64,000 bases of DNA. Origin: Coenobita brevimanus. Its lineage: Eukaryota > Arthropoda > Malacostraca > Decapoda > Coenobitidae. The translations under genes and the position numbers were made by a program. Under the pieces are notes generated by a model. The model worked only from the letters and a program-made list of their open reading frames with translations, was not told the origin of the DNA and searched no databases. Shown here in pieces: positions 1-13,379 of this stretch (the first letter of the stretch is position 1; every line of letters starts with the position of its first letter). The stretch covers positions 4,954,528 through 5,018,527 of the forward strand of contig CM064666.1 in the NCBI GenBank assembly GCA_032717465.1, given 5' to 3'.

Positions 1-2647
<2,647 letters not shown>

Positions 2648-2725
<78 letters not shown>

Positions 2726-2752
2726 TATATCTATATATATACAGTATATATC
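2648..2752. repeat. (TA)n microsatellite at the LINE A1/LINE B junction
   Basis: Almost pure TA from 2648 to about 2722, then imperfect GATATATCTATATATATACAG. It lies exactly between the truncated 5' side of LINE A1 and the 3' end of LINE B (both minus strand), so it is probably the simple-repeat tail of B, expanded. Confidence 0.9.
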
Positions 2753-3939
2753 ATTTCCTGTGGCACTCCACGGGATGCATAGGGCCTCGTTGAACTCTCT
2801 CCACCAATATTTGTCTCTTGCCATCTCCTTCAGGTCCCACCAACACTCCTCTTCAGCTTCTCTTTTCATTGTCCTCAACCAGGTTTCCCTCGGCCTACCT
2901 CTGCCTCGTCTTTCTCTAGCAGTCCACTCTGACACATCCTGTATTAAACTACCTTCTTTTCTATATGTGTGCCCCAGCCACTTCCAGCGAGACAGTCTCA
3001 CATATTCATCAACTGGTTCCACTCTCATAATATTCCTTACTCTTTCATTTGTACCTCTGTCTTGCCACTTTACCTCAAGAATCCTTCTCAGTATTTTATT
3101 CTCAAAGCCTGATACTTTCTGATCTGTTGCAATTGTACTGTACCATGACTCATGCCCATAAATTAAAATTGGTCTAACCATGGACTTGTAAATTTTTACT
3201 TTAGTTTGTACCGAAAGCATATTATTATTCCAAACGTATTTCAGCATTCCAACCGCTTGCCAAGTCTGTCTAATCCTCTCCTCAATTTCATTGTGTAATG
3301 ATCCATTAGATGATACAATCGTTCCCAGAGATTTAAAATTTTCTGCATTCTTCACCACATTATTCCCAATTACACAATCTATTTGATTCTGCACGTTCAT
3401 ATTAATAATTTCAGTTTTTCCACAGTTTATTACCAATCCCACTTTTTCTCCTTCCTCCACCAGACAATCAAGCACCCTCTGCATCTCGTAAATATTTCCC
3501 CAAATCAGTACAATATCATCAGGATAGTCCAAAGATATCAGCCTCTTATTTTCTACCCAGTTAATTCCTGCACCCGTTCTTCTTACAACCTTTCTTATGA
3601 CATAATCGATAACCAAAACGAACAGCAAAGGCGAAAGAACTTCTCCTTGAATCACTCCTGACCTAACTTCATATGGATCACTCAAAGAACCATCCACCAT
3701 TACCTTACAAAAAGTACCTTCGCGCATGCTTCTAATAAGATTTTCAAACTTTTCTGGTATACCATAGAATCTCATAATTTTCACCATAGCTCCACGTGAA
3801 ACACTTTCAAACGCCTTTTCAAAATCCACAAAACACATGTTAAGTGGCATTTTCATCTCATTAGCTTGTTGCATTAGATGCCTTACAGTAAAAACCTGAT
3901 CATTACAGCCTCGACCCTTTCTAAATCCCGCTTGTTCTT
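2753..3939 (-). pseudogene. Family B RTE/SR2-like LINE, reverse transcriptase region, proximal 3' part
   Basis: The minus-strand open frame (about 375 codons before it runs into the TA tail) reads through the second half of a reverse transcriptase and its C-terminal tail. Visible blocks are FVDFEKAFESV near 3815, a VRSGVIQGEVLSPLLF block near 3650, LDYPDDIVLI near 3520 where the catalytic motif should read F/YADD, INCGKTEIINM near 3420, YKSMVRPILIYGHESW near 3150, and a tail with RWKWLGH and RRGRGRPRETW near 2890-3000. YPDD in place of a normal A-D-D box suggests inactivation. The frame ends at the upstream solo LTR, beyond which the element resumes for a few codons at 4970-4993. The block pattern resembles the SR2/RTE group; this is from motif memory, not a search. 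Confidence 0.85.
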
Positions 3940-4969
3940 TGTCACGGGTTTTTTTATATTATCAAGGTGTTTTTAAAATATAAATGCTTAAATATTATTT
4001 AAATTGCTATTAATATTCAATAATATTAAAGAGCAGGGACAATGATTGTCTTGCTAAATCGTGCAACGATTCTCTAAGAACGAGAATTTAAAAACTTTCT
4101 CAACAGTACACCGCAGAGACTAATTACTCACAATTGCTGAATTACTGTACTGTTAGCCTCTGGAGAAAGTTACTTCACCCCGACAATAAATAACTAATAC
4201 TAATAATAATATCAGGCTCTTGCTGATGCTTTAACTCCTATCTGGCACAACGGATTTTAAGTTAATACAACAAGACTGGTCTAAGTACCAGTTATGAAGG
4301 CAAATGTTTATGCAAGCTAGGAGCTATATGGAAAATAAGCTTAATTTGGAGAAATGAAACAAGATTTTACTTTACATTAAACTCAAGAAAAAGAACTGTT
4401 AAATTTATTGATTACAAAAAAATAAATTTAACGTTACAATTCAAATCAAATTAATGAGACGCACTCACTCACTCACACAGAAGCTAAATACTTACACCTA
4501 GGAAAAAAACACCTTAACTAAACTCTTAAAACTAGGATTATGCAAAAAGGAAATACCGGTCGATGAATGCTATGTATCACCCGAGAGGTGGGAGTTTGGA
4601 TTAACCGTACTAGTGGAGCTTGGGCGCTAGCTGACCTCTCACACTTCTTGAGCACAGGACCCCTCTCCGTCACAACAAACACTAGACTGAATTCAAAATA
4701 CATTGTATGGGTAGGACGCACAAGCCACCGGAAGAAGGCGTGGCTAACGGTTTAGGCAAGCAGAGGCGAATGATAAAGAAACAATTGTATCGCTCAGTAG
4801 AGCACTTAGTGACGTGCATTAAATCGGTCACTTTTGAAAGTGACGAATGTTTTGAAAAGTATACTCCGAAATGGACAGAGAAACGTTAACTGAGCGATAC
4901 ACAGTGAGTTTTCCACTAATAGTTCGTGGCTTCTCACAAAAGGGAAATGTCGCGGATTGATTCGTGACA
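3940..4969. mobile_element. Solo LTR (1,030 bp) inserted in LINE B
   Basis: The segment starts TGTCACG and ends CGTGACA, giving the TG...CA ends and short inverted termini of a retroviral-type LTR. It is flanked by identical 5-bp direct repeats TTCTT at 3935-3939 and 4970-4974. On either side the sequence belongs to the same RT frame: the upstream side gives codons for R-E-E before the insertion and the downstream side gives Q-A-G-F-R-K. No gag, pol or second LTR is present, so it is a solo LTR left by recombination. Length and a 5-bp duplication fit Gypsy- or BEL-type elements; I cannot tell which, nor the element's orientation. The interior is AT-rich with no convincing coding region. Confidence 0.85.
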
Positions 4970-4993
4970 TTCTTCTCTTAAAATGTTATCAGT
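4970..4993 (-). pseudogene. Distal stub of LINE B upstream of the LTR insertion
   Basis: After the TTCTT duplication the sequence still encodes the few residues preceding the Q-A-G-F-R-K block of LINE B, then meets a stop and a CT/GA microsatellite. The element is 5'-truncated here. Confidence 0.55.

Positions 4994-4994
<1 letters not shown>

Positions 4995-5040
<46 letters not shown>
4995..5040. repeat. (CT)n microsatellite
   Basis: A pure CT run of about 46 bp, lying between the truncated 5' end of LINE B and a SINE in which it would be the 3' (GA)n tail. Confidence 0.97.
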
Positions 5041-5045
<5 letters not shown>

Positions 5046-5381
5046 ACGTGTCCAGCTCTGGGGAAAGGCTTCAGAGCCTATTTCGCTGGGGCAGTGACCT
5101 ATCCCAAGGCCCAGTAGTTCTCCTACACCTCCACATGTCACCCCTTCGGCGCTACCACCCACCATCAATACTGAATACATGCCAGGGCTGTCTCATACAG
5201 GACTGGTGTATTGGTATTAGCGGGGGTATTTTAAAGACATGTCGGCGGGTCATCTTGTAGATCAGGAAAGTCTGCTTTTAGGAATTTCAAATCCTGAGAC
5301 TGTTCCTTGCCCCAGCCGGGATTCGATCCTGGGTTCATTAGGACTGCAGGCAGCCTCAACCGATTCAGCCACTGTCTCGCC

Positions 5382-5384
<3 letters not shown>
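5046..5384 (-). repeat. tRNA-derived SINE (S2 family), copy 1
   Basis: On the minus strand the 5' end at about 5384 starts a tRNA-like head: a box A-like block (complement of 5358-5371, TGGCTGAATCGGTT) and a box B-like block with GGATCGAATCCCGGC (complement of 5318-5333). About 55 bp separate the boxes, as in polymerase III promoters. A roughly 270-bp body follows down to a GA-rich tail at 4995-5040. The body shares words such as a GTATTAGCGGGG block with the copy at 42135-42445. The head cannot fold into an obvious full tRNA acceptor stem, so I call a SINE rather than a tRNA gene. Confidence 0.7.
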
Positions 5385-5388
<4 letters not shown>

Positions 5389-5456
<68 letters not shown>

Positions 5457-5467
5457 TTGTGTTATTC

Positions 5468-5537
<70 letters not shown>

Positions 5538-5555
5538 CGTGTGTGTGTGTGTGTA
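5389..5555. repeat. (TA)n-(GT)n compound microsatellite
   Basis: TA repeats at 5389-5442 are followed by interrupted GT repeats to 5555. The array sits at the 5' boundary of the SINE. Confidence 0.97.
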
Positions 5556-5559
5556 TCCA

Positions 5560-6060
5560 TCCTTACTTTTTACTTTTCTAGGAGTCGTCAGTGTCTCTGT
5601 CCCCACAACCAATTCGAACTGATCTCTGAAAATACAGAAATATTACTGAAAACCACAATTGTTTTCCATATGCAGACAAAATTTTCCTACACACGTTTTC
5701 TCCTATCCCTGGCAATACAAGGCTTCAGCTCGGTTTAGTTTATATTTCTCAAAATCGATTTATGCACTTTCATTACCCTTATAAAAATTCGCATCTCATA
5801 CTGTCCTACTGATGACTCTGCACTGTTTGCATATTTAAGTTATTTGCTTTCTTTCCCCATTCTCTTACCCGATTTAGCGATGCAGTTTTGTGTGTGTGTG
5901 TTTGTGTATGTGTGTGTGCCAGATTGGATGCAGTCTAAAAGGTCCGTTCCCACTGGCCTAACAGGCCTCCCACACGCCACACACCTTCACATGTCAGTTT
6001 CCAAAATTTCTGTGCTTTCCACCACATCTTTAGGATGATACACATTTATATTTTATTGCT
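5560..6060. other. No gene seen
   Basis: AT-rich unique-looking sequence with a short GT-rich patch near 5888-5918. No open frame with recognisable motifs. Confidence 0.5.
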
Positions 6061-6073
6061 ACCAGCATCACGC

Positions 6074-6290
6074 GCTGCTCGTACCTATGAAGTGGGACAC
6101 CTTATGTGTTGGCACCGATACGACTGGGCTGTGGAGCTGACTGGAGATACAAACATCCCTCAGTTTCCTCTTGACCTTCCAGAGGAGAATGATGGACTGC
6201 ATGATAAAGGCAACTTCAGACTGCAGCCCACCGGATTTATGCTTTCAGGCGAACCCAGGGCTACAACAGCAACAAATATTACCACTGGTA
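6074..6290 (+). repeat. SINE-like repeat (S4 family), copy 1
   Basis: Alignable by eye, with many differences, to 55478-55680: both share a GAAG-GGGA start, a GCAC-GATA-GAC-GG block, ATACAAAC-TCCCT, and a 3' part of the form GG-TTTA-G-TTCAG. The 3' end runs into ACAACAGCAACAA-type triplets, as the other copies run into (TAC)n or (CAA)n. The family is not one I can name. Confidence 0.5.
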
Positions 6291-6360
6291 CTGCGAGAAG
6301 CTTCCCCTCTATATAAACTCGTGTGAAGGTAGCCAGAATAAAGTAAACTGCACGTGGCGT

Positions 6361-6530
6361 TACTAAAGGTGTTAACCCCTTCTATCTGAGGACGCCATTT
6401 GTGTCCTATTCTTGTTGCTACACGATTTTAACCCCTTCAGCCTAGTGACGTATTAAGCATTTCACTCAGGCAACCAGAAGATTTTACCCTAATTGTGGAA
6501 GGACGTCTGATAGTGAGAGGTTACCTATGG
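6361..6530. repeat. Decayed TTAACCCCTTCA-type dispersed repeat
   Basis: Two nearby starts (about 6367 and 6428) have the TTAACCCCTTC word, the second followed by a GTGACGTATT block and further on CAACCAGAAGATTTTA. The same words recur at several places in the window (about 16979, 22846, 53629, 54530). It looks like fragments of one old, short, non-coding interspersed repeat. Confidence 0.45.
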
Positions 6531-6912
6531 CTCCTCAGCTTAATAAAACCGTTTGCAAATAGCAGGAACAGAGTGAAAGAATATGGCATCGGACGGAAGG
6601 GATAGTTCAGTGGAGGAAGGATCCATACTGATGAAAGGAACCTGTTGAGTCCCGGTCGTGTTTATCATTGTATTGAAGCCATCCACTGACGGTTCTGTTC
6701 CATTCAGGATAGACATTACGAACTGGAGGAGTTAAATACTACCTAAATGTTTCTTTTTAATGTTACAATCCTCTCCGAACCTGAATATAAACGTCTGGTA
6801 GCAGCAACAGTATCTCCGTTCAAGGATTGATACAAACTGGACTGGCCGTGTATGTGACAGACAAGGAAAGCACCTTGATATTCACCCACACTACCACTAG
6901 TAAAGTGGATAA

Positions 6913-7125
6913 TGGAAAAATCGTGCAAATTGTGATACATGCATGAAACTGGGCATGATCATACCCTAGGGGTTACTTGTCAAATCTACCTGATTGGCCA
7001 TTTGGAAATCCAAGATGGCTGCCATTTTTTCAAGATGGCTGCCAAATTGACCTCCGATCAATCTAAATGATTTTAATATCGATATGTATGTTTCAAGCAC
7101 ACTCAGATGGTTTTTTCCTGTTTCT
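6913..7125 (+). repeat. Left inverted arm of the PIN-like locus
   Basis: Non-coding. It has AAGATGGCTGCCA twice in tandem (near 7011 and 7031) and the CTGATTGGCCATTTG block near 6989. Homology with the complement of the right arm begins near 6913 and runs through GATATGTATGTTT at about 7080 to CTCAGATGG near 7102. Confidence 0.65.
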
Positions 7126-7534
7126 GATACTCTCCGATATACATTTGTCTTATTTATGACTGTTTTTATGTACTGGTTTTATGTTTTTTCTTGAGTGCAT
7201 GGCTTGTTTGTTTGTACATATCATTAACTGCTATATAATACATGGGGTGTAGAGCCCTAGTGGTAGAGGTTGTACCTTTGTTTCAGCATTCAGCCACATG
7301 TTTTGCATGGACTGCTGACACTGGTTCACATCACTGGCCCACTCTCACCTATGGTTCCTAGAAGTTGCATGTACACAGCAACGGCCACACCCTGGTACAC
7401 TGCGTTGGCTCACAGTCTAAACTAGGTGAAGGTAGCATGCAGAAGGTCTCAGCATGTGAGGGAGTGATTGTCGGACACTAACAGGGCACACTGGTGACAT
7501 CACTATTGAGCAACACAGCATGGGGTTCAGTGTA
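7126..7534. other. Non-coding part of the PIN-like locus
   Basis: Lies between the left arm and the first recognisable codons. No motif or promoter can be assigned. It may include a highly decayed 5' part of the gene. Confidence 0.4.
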
Positions 7535-7877
7535 AGCTACGAAAAAACATGTCATATTGCAACAGCTTAGTGTCGCAAACGCTGCTTGTACAATCTGATG
7601 AAGGAGGCATACCAGGACTACTGATCTGATGAGCCTGAAAGGTCAACTTTGAGCTAAGAAGACTGGTGTAAACAGTGGAGGCTTGAGAGTCCACAGTTCC
7701 AGTTCTGGAACCTTGTGCTGACATGGAGCTCACCATCTTCATGTTGATTCACTCATTCAGGGAAGACAATTTCAAACTCTACTTTGAAACTCTCTCAGAG
7801 CTGATCCCCTAGTTCTTTGAGAACAACAATGTTCATTATGTCCGATGGCTCCCAGTTTACCTTTGATACATAATGTA
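7535..7877 (+). pseudogene. PIN/FEN-like protein, broken N-terminal part
   Basis: With frameshifts allowed, the plus strand encodes pieces of a protein family seen as multicopy uncharacterised proteins in many animal genomes. Pieces in order are KHVILQQLSVA near 7537, M-K-E-A-Y-Q-D-Y near 7593, ESPQFQFWNLVLT near 7687, MELTIFMLIHSFREDNF near 7722, LSELIP then a stop where W is expected, and FFENNNVHYVRWLPVYL near 7814-7865. Several stops and at least two frameshifts make it a pseudogene. Coding stops at 7876-7877 where a palindromic element is inserted; the same frame resumes at 9691. Function of this part is unknown. Family recognition is from remembered motif order. Confidence 0.65.
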
Positions 7878-9690
7878 CACTCGAAAGCTCTAGTTTTCCC
7901 CCCCTTAGCAGCCAGAGTCGCGGCCAGAGAGCGACCGGGCGATCGAACACCCCATACTCACCGCCCCTCCCCCAACCCCAGTGTATGCATTGTTGGATAG
8001 ATGTGGAATGGCCAAAGCTGGTGATGTTACAATGTGTCATGATTCTTTTTATAGGCAATCAGAACCAGTAGGGGTAAGTTTATAACGGTACTTAAGTGTA
8101 ATCCTGTGCTGTTATCCACAACGTAAGAGAAAGACTCGAAAATGAAAGAAGACCTAGTGTATTATGTGTTATTGTCTACTGTATATACCTACAGTATGTC
8201 CTATATTATAATGTTACAAATAAGTATAGTATTGTGGGAAACATCTGTTGAGAGATATGATGTCTTTTCTCGTGCATTCTCGCTCCCACCTCCACCACCC
8301 TACTCTCTGGGTTTCTGTCTCCACCAAACGTTTCTTTTACCCTCTCGTCCCCTACTCCCGCCCTTTGATAACCAACGTACTCTAAGATGATGAAGTGATC
8401 CGTCAGGTACTGATCATATTAATATTATCATATTCCTTTATTAAGCACCAGCAAATCAATAACATACAGTACTTCGGTACACCTGCCAGTTGTTTTATCC
8501 CTTTGTAAGCTGTTACGTGACATACACACTGCAAGCTGGATCTTGTTACAAGGACATACAGTTGTTTGTCGTTAACACAGGTTGTGTGGTTTGGGGCGTC
8601 CATTAATTCATATTAAAGTGGCAATATAAACCTTACATTATAAACAGGTAAGGTTTGTGTTCCTACCATTATTAGATGAACGAAACGAATCAGAAATCGG
8701 CTCAGACGAACCACAAACTCTCTGCCTTAACGAATATATGCCGACCTCTTCTCACAACAGTGACAGTGTCATCAGGCGAACGACTGACCCACATTCAATT
8801 GTATTCATTGTGTCACTGTTGTGGCAAGAGGACTATTTTCGTTAAAGCAAAGAGATTGAGGTTCGTCAGAACAGATCCTTGATTCCTTTCATTCATCCAA
8901 TAATGAAAGGAATATAAGCCTTACCTGTTTATAATGTAAGGCTTAAACTGCCACGTTAGTATGTATTAACAGACGTCCAAAATCACATATAACCTGTGTT
9001 AACGATAAACAATCATATGTCCTGGTAACATAAGGTCCAACATGCAGTGTGTATGTGACGTAACAGCTTACAACAGGATGAAATAGTTGGCAGGTATACC
9101 GAAGTATTGTATGTTATTGATATGTATTATCATACACAAAGGTGTATGATAATATTAACATGATCAGTACCTGACGGATCATTTCATCATTATCTTAGTT
9201 TATATTGGTTAACAAAGGGTGGGAGTGGGGGACGAGAAAGGGTAAGAGAGACGTTTGGTGGAGACAGGAACCCAGAGGAGAAGGGTGGTGGAGAAGGGGG
9301 TGAGAATGGATGAGAAAAGACATCATTCAGCACATGTTGTTCAGTATAGTATACTTACTTGTAACACTATAATATAGGACGTAAGTATATAGACAATAAC
9401 ACAATACACTAGGTCTCCTTTCCTTTTTATTGCTTTTCTCGTATGTTGTGGATAAAAAGCACAATATTACACATTAAATGCCTTTATATACTTACCCCTT
9501 CTGGTTCTGATTGTCTAGAAAAGCAATCATGACGCATTGTAATATCACTAGCTTTGGCCGTTCCTCATCTATCCAACAACGTTTACACTGGGGTTGGGGT
9601 AGGTGTGGATGGTTTGGGGTGTTCGATAGTCTGGTCGCTCACTGGCCGCGACTCCGGCTACAAGGGGGGAGAAATTAGTGCTTTCGGGTG
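7878..9690. mobile_element. 1.8-kb near-complete palindromic (foldback-like) element at a TA site
   Basis: The ends are CACTCGAAAGC (from 7878) and GCTTTCGGGTG (to 9690), inverted copies with one mismatch, flanked by TA at 7876-7877 and 9691-9692. The two arms, about 885 bp each, are inverted copies over essentially their whole length, meeting at a spacer of about 44 nt (8767-8810). Arm identity is roughly 85 percent by eye. Matching landmarks include the C/G-rich patch near 7910 and 9665, the purine/pyrimidine patch near 8285-8345 and 9220-9300, and the AACAGGTAAGG words near 8645 and 8925. No transposase is seen. The TA duplication fits Tc1/mariner-like or related mobilisation. Removing the element and one TA joins the flanking gene in frame (ATG-TAC-CTT), which supports a true insertion. 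Confidence 0.85.
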
Positions 9691-11658
9691 TACCTTGAAG
9701 AACAACATGCGGAGGTAGTGAGGGAGCTCTACAAGGGGAAATTTGTCGTCCACAAGTTAGGGAAGAGAGTTCTCTGGCACTGTACTGACTGAAACCATCA
9801 ACAGAACAAAGCAGTGATTAAAGGCAATGGAGGAGCAGTTGCGTTGGCTGAGGACCCAGCAGCACTTCGTAAGTGGCTAGTGGCTGGACCTGAAATGCTG
9901 GATATGAAGCTGCGTCAGGTGCAAAAGATGGAACCACCACCAACAGCTGACATCATAAGCAGACCCTTAGTGCACAGATATCTTCCATTGAGAAGGCAAA
10001 AGCACATATCAAGACGCTGTGGGAGATAGACAATCCTTTTCAAGAAGATTTACCTGACCCTCTGGCGTTAGACACAAAGAACACTGTAGATCCAGATCTT
10101 GCTAAAATAGCTGGTACACACAGTGACAGACGAAAAGAGCAATTCCAGTCATTCTTAGGGGGACTAAAGAATGAAGGTAAATGTCTCTACTACCATCTAA
10201 TCATGAAAAACAGACCCTCCTTCTTCATACATGACCATGTAGTTAGCAGCTGCAAAGAAATGGTACTGAAAGATGACTGTCAGCAGCTGTTCTCGCGACT
10301 CTTCATCTCCTGTCTTGAACAGACAGTGTGACTTGCAAGAATTCTTCAAGCATGAGAACCAATCAGCTCCTGCTTCCCTCGGTGACATTGGAAAGCTTCA
10401 TACATGTCAGAAGTCACAGCTGGCTGAAATTCTTCAGGCACATTTTAATGTTACAGAGAAAAAACCACATGGAGGTGCTATCATCATAGATGGTTCAGCA
10501 CTTATCAGTGCCCTGCCACCACGCACCTCAAAAGATTTTGATGCCTGTGCCAGAGAAGACATCCTGCCCAAAGTGGAATTCCATGGTGCCAAGTACAATA
10601 GGGTGCATGTAGTGTTTGATGTGTACAAAAAGTCAAGTCTGAAGTCTAGAGCCACGTCGAAACGAGGACAAGGGATCAGGAGAAGAGTTACAGGAACCAG
10701 TAAGATTCCCCCAAACTGAAGAAGCTTTCTGTGAGATGACAAAACCAAGACAGAACTATTCCATTTTCACGCGGATAAAATGTGTGAAGCACAGACGACA
10801 AGCACGGTGGTTGTGACAAAGGGAGACGATGCCATTAGCAACACAGAGAAGTTCCTAGAAGCTGTGGCTCCATGCTGTAATGAGGAAGCAGACACACGAA
10901 TATTTGTGCAGGTTAGGGATGCAGCAATGGAAGGTAGTAAGTCCCTCATCATCAAAGCCAATAACACTGACGTAGTCGTCATTAAAATATCTGTACTGCC
11001 ATCATTACAGAAGCTTGGTCTTGATAACATATAGATCGCCTATGGCCAAAGAGCCAGTCGTCGGTGGATTCCAGTTCATGATGTAGTTTCTGCGATAGGG
11101 CCCAAGAAACCTAATGGGATCCAATACTTTCATGCTTTCACTGGCTGTGATGTTGTCTCTGGCGTCTGTGAGAAAGGAAAGAAAGCTGCATGGCAGACAT
11201 GGAACGTCTGTGATGACGTTTCAGAAACATTCACCAAACTCAGCCAGTGTTCAGGAACAGTTGCTGATGTTGATCTGCAGAAACTGGAAAGATTTATTGT
11301 CCTCATGTACGAAAGATCTAGTGCCAATGGTGCAGACGAGGCAAGACTAAATCTCTTTTGCTGCAAGCTGATACCATATGGCTCTATTCCACCAACACAG
11401 GCAGCCCTCAGTGAAAATGTAAAGCGGGCTGACTACCAAGCGTGTGTCATCTGGCGCCAGGCAACAATCTGCAATCCAGTAACCAGCAATCCTGTAAACT
11501 GGGGATGGATGCAGAAGGGAGTGGCACGGCAGATAATTTGGACGACCCTTCCCTCGATTGTGACATGCTGTCAGGAGCTGACCAAATGTTCCGTTAGGAA
11601 TGACTACAACCAGAGATGCAAGTGCTTTCGCTCTGGACTTTCCTGCACAGCACTCTAG
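9691..11658 (+). pseudogene. PIN/FEN-like protein, broken main part with cysteine-rich C-terminus
   Basis: This continues the gene after the palindrome. Visible blocks are HAEVVRELYKGKFVVHKLG near 9710, KGNGGAVALAEDPAALRKW near 9820, IEKAKAHIKTLWEIDNPF near 9987, LYYHLIMKNRPSFF near 10187, GGAIIIDGSALISALPP near 10470, YNRVHVVFDVY near 10597, CNEEADTRIFVQVRDAA near 10877, NNTDVVVI near 10963, YFHAFTGCD near 11127, LERFIVLMYERSS near 11287, and a C-rich end with RCKCFRSGLSCTAL. The acidic residues in IDGS, VFDVY, EEAD and NTDVVV mimic the spacing of the FEN/XPG (PIN-like) metal site, which is why a nuclease is inferred; no biochemical role is established. Frameshifts occur near 10000, 10310 and 10720. 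From 10780 to the end the frame is open except one TAG at 11032-11034. Full-length relatives are of the order of a thousand residues. Confidence 0.7.
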
Positions 11659-11823
11659 AGCTGCATATGTGAACAGCAGTAAATGAACTGTCAGGAGAAG
11701 CCACAGGAACCAGTGCTAATAGTGAGAATTCTTTTTATTTTATTTTTTTTTTACTAAAAGTGTTATTTTGCATTGATAAATATGTTACACTGGACTTAAA
11801 ACTATAAAAGAATCATCTGAGCA
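11659..11823. other. 3' flank of the PIN-like gene, including inner edge of the right arm
   Basis: AT-rich, with T-rich runs near 11729-11750. The complement of about 11800-11824 contains CTCAGATG-TT, which matches the left arm just inside its GATATGTATGTTT block, so the right arm continues here across the LINE insertion. Confidence 0.5.
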
Positions 11824-13379
11824 TTTTTTTTTTTTTAAAGAACAGAACAGAGGAAGGAAAAACAAATGAATAAAAATATAATCTATACACCAGATTACTG
11901 GCGTCCTCCATGCATAAAATGTCTGTAACAGGTGGAATTGAACATGTGTAGGTTGAGGTTTGGGGGGATACAACTCCGGGGAAGCGAGTTCCAGAGAAAT
12001 GCAGTTCGGGGAATAAAAGAATTCTGATAGGCAGAAAGTCTGCAATATGGCTGTGTGACATTCCAGTCATGAACGCTACCAGATGCCTGTGTTGCACGAG
12101 GGAAGGCATGGAGAGGTGGCACAATGGACGCAACTTCGGCCAAGCATTTGCCATAAAAATGACTGTAAAACAATGTAAGGGAGACATCATTACTTGTAGG
12201 GGAGGTAGTTTATTTATAACAGCAGGGTTATTAATAATTCCAACAGCTTTATTCTGAATTTTGTCTAGTTGTTTCAGTGCAACCTCTCCACAACCATTCG
12301 ACAAGGGTGAGCGATATTCAAGCTGAGAGTGTACATGACTATTATAGCTAACTGCTCGTTAGTGAAGAAGTTACGGACTCTGTACAATAATCCAAATTTA
12401 TTTGAGACAGTTTTAGCAAGTAATCTGACATGAGAGGTCCAGCTGAGGGTATTGTTAAATGAGACACCGAGAATTTCAATATTTTTGGAGATCAGAATAT
12501 TAGTAGCACTGAAGGTAATACATGAATCTGGCAATATCTGTCTGTTAGTAAATTGTATTTATTTGGTTTTACTAGCATTGAGACAAGGTTGTTTTGTCCC
12601 TATTCACTGGTCGTAGATAAGTCTTGATTTATGGAGATGGCTGCACTGAGTTGAGAGATATATTAGACTCTGTCAATACGTGTTTGAGTGTGAATGAACT
12701 ATGAAGTGGTGAGTCATCTGCATATGAATGGATGGGATTGTGGGTGACAGATAAGAGATTATTATTATGAACCAGGAACAGGGTTGGCACCAGAACTGAT
12801 TCCTGTGGCACGCCAGCATTAAGTGAGTGGAAATTGGAGTATACACCATCAACTTTTACTCCTATTTTTCTGTCGCTGAGATATGAGGATAGCAGAGGAA
12901 TTAAGGACGTTGGTCCATAGCAAGGGAGTTTGAACAGCAGGGGCTGGTGCCACAATCTGCTGAAAGCTTTAAAAATATCAAGGGCTATTGCATGAGTTTT
13001 TCCATGTTGGTCAATTGATTGATCGAGGGTATGAGTCAGGAGATTGACTATGTCAGTGGTGGATCTTTCGTGGCGAGAATCATAGTGTCTATCACTAATG
13101 AAGTTGTTGGATTCAAGTTGTTTAACTATGTGTTTATTAATTAAAACTTCAAATATTTTACCAAGAGAAAATGTGACCGCTATTGGTCTGTAATCAGAGG
13201 GGTCAGAACTTCCTTTCTTTGGAATTGAATGGACATTGGCTTCTTTGCATGAATTACGGAATGAAGTATGTATGCATAGTCTGAATAATTTAACTAGAAC
13301 AGAGGCAAGTTTGGGGAAACACTACTTCAAAACAATTGGAGGAATTCCATCTTGGCCTGGAGCTTTCTTGGTGGCTTGA
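11824..13379 (-). pseudogene. Family E Jockey/I-like LINE, 5'-truncated copy E1
   Basis: Minus strand, from a 5' break near 13379 (A-T-K-K-A-P-G-Q-D-G-I-P-P, start of the RT domain) to a poly(A) of about 12 at 11824-11836. Recognisable blocks are a Y-R-P-I-A region near 13180, LNAGVPQESVLVPTLF near 12800, HSYADDSPLH near 12710, the post-RT ILGVSFNNTLSWTSHV near 12450, and a C-terminal SFIPRTAFLWNSLPRS near 11990. Stops and frameshifts break it throughout. It shares organisation with copy E2 at 47600-50870. The insertion lies in the right inverted arm of the PIN-like locus, so it is younger than that arm. The poly(A) tail separates this family from the microsatellite-tailed LINEs A-D. Confidence 0.8.
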
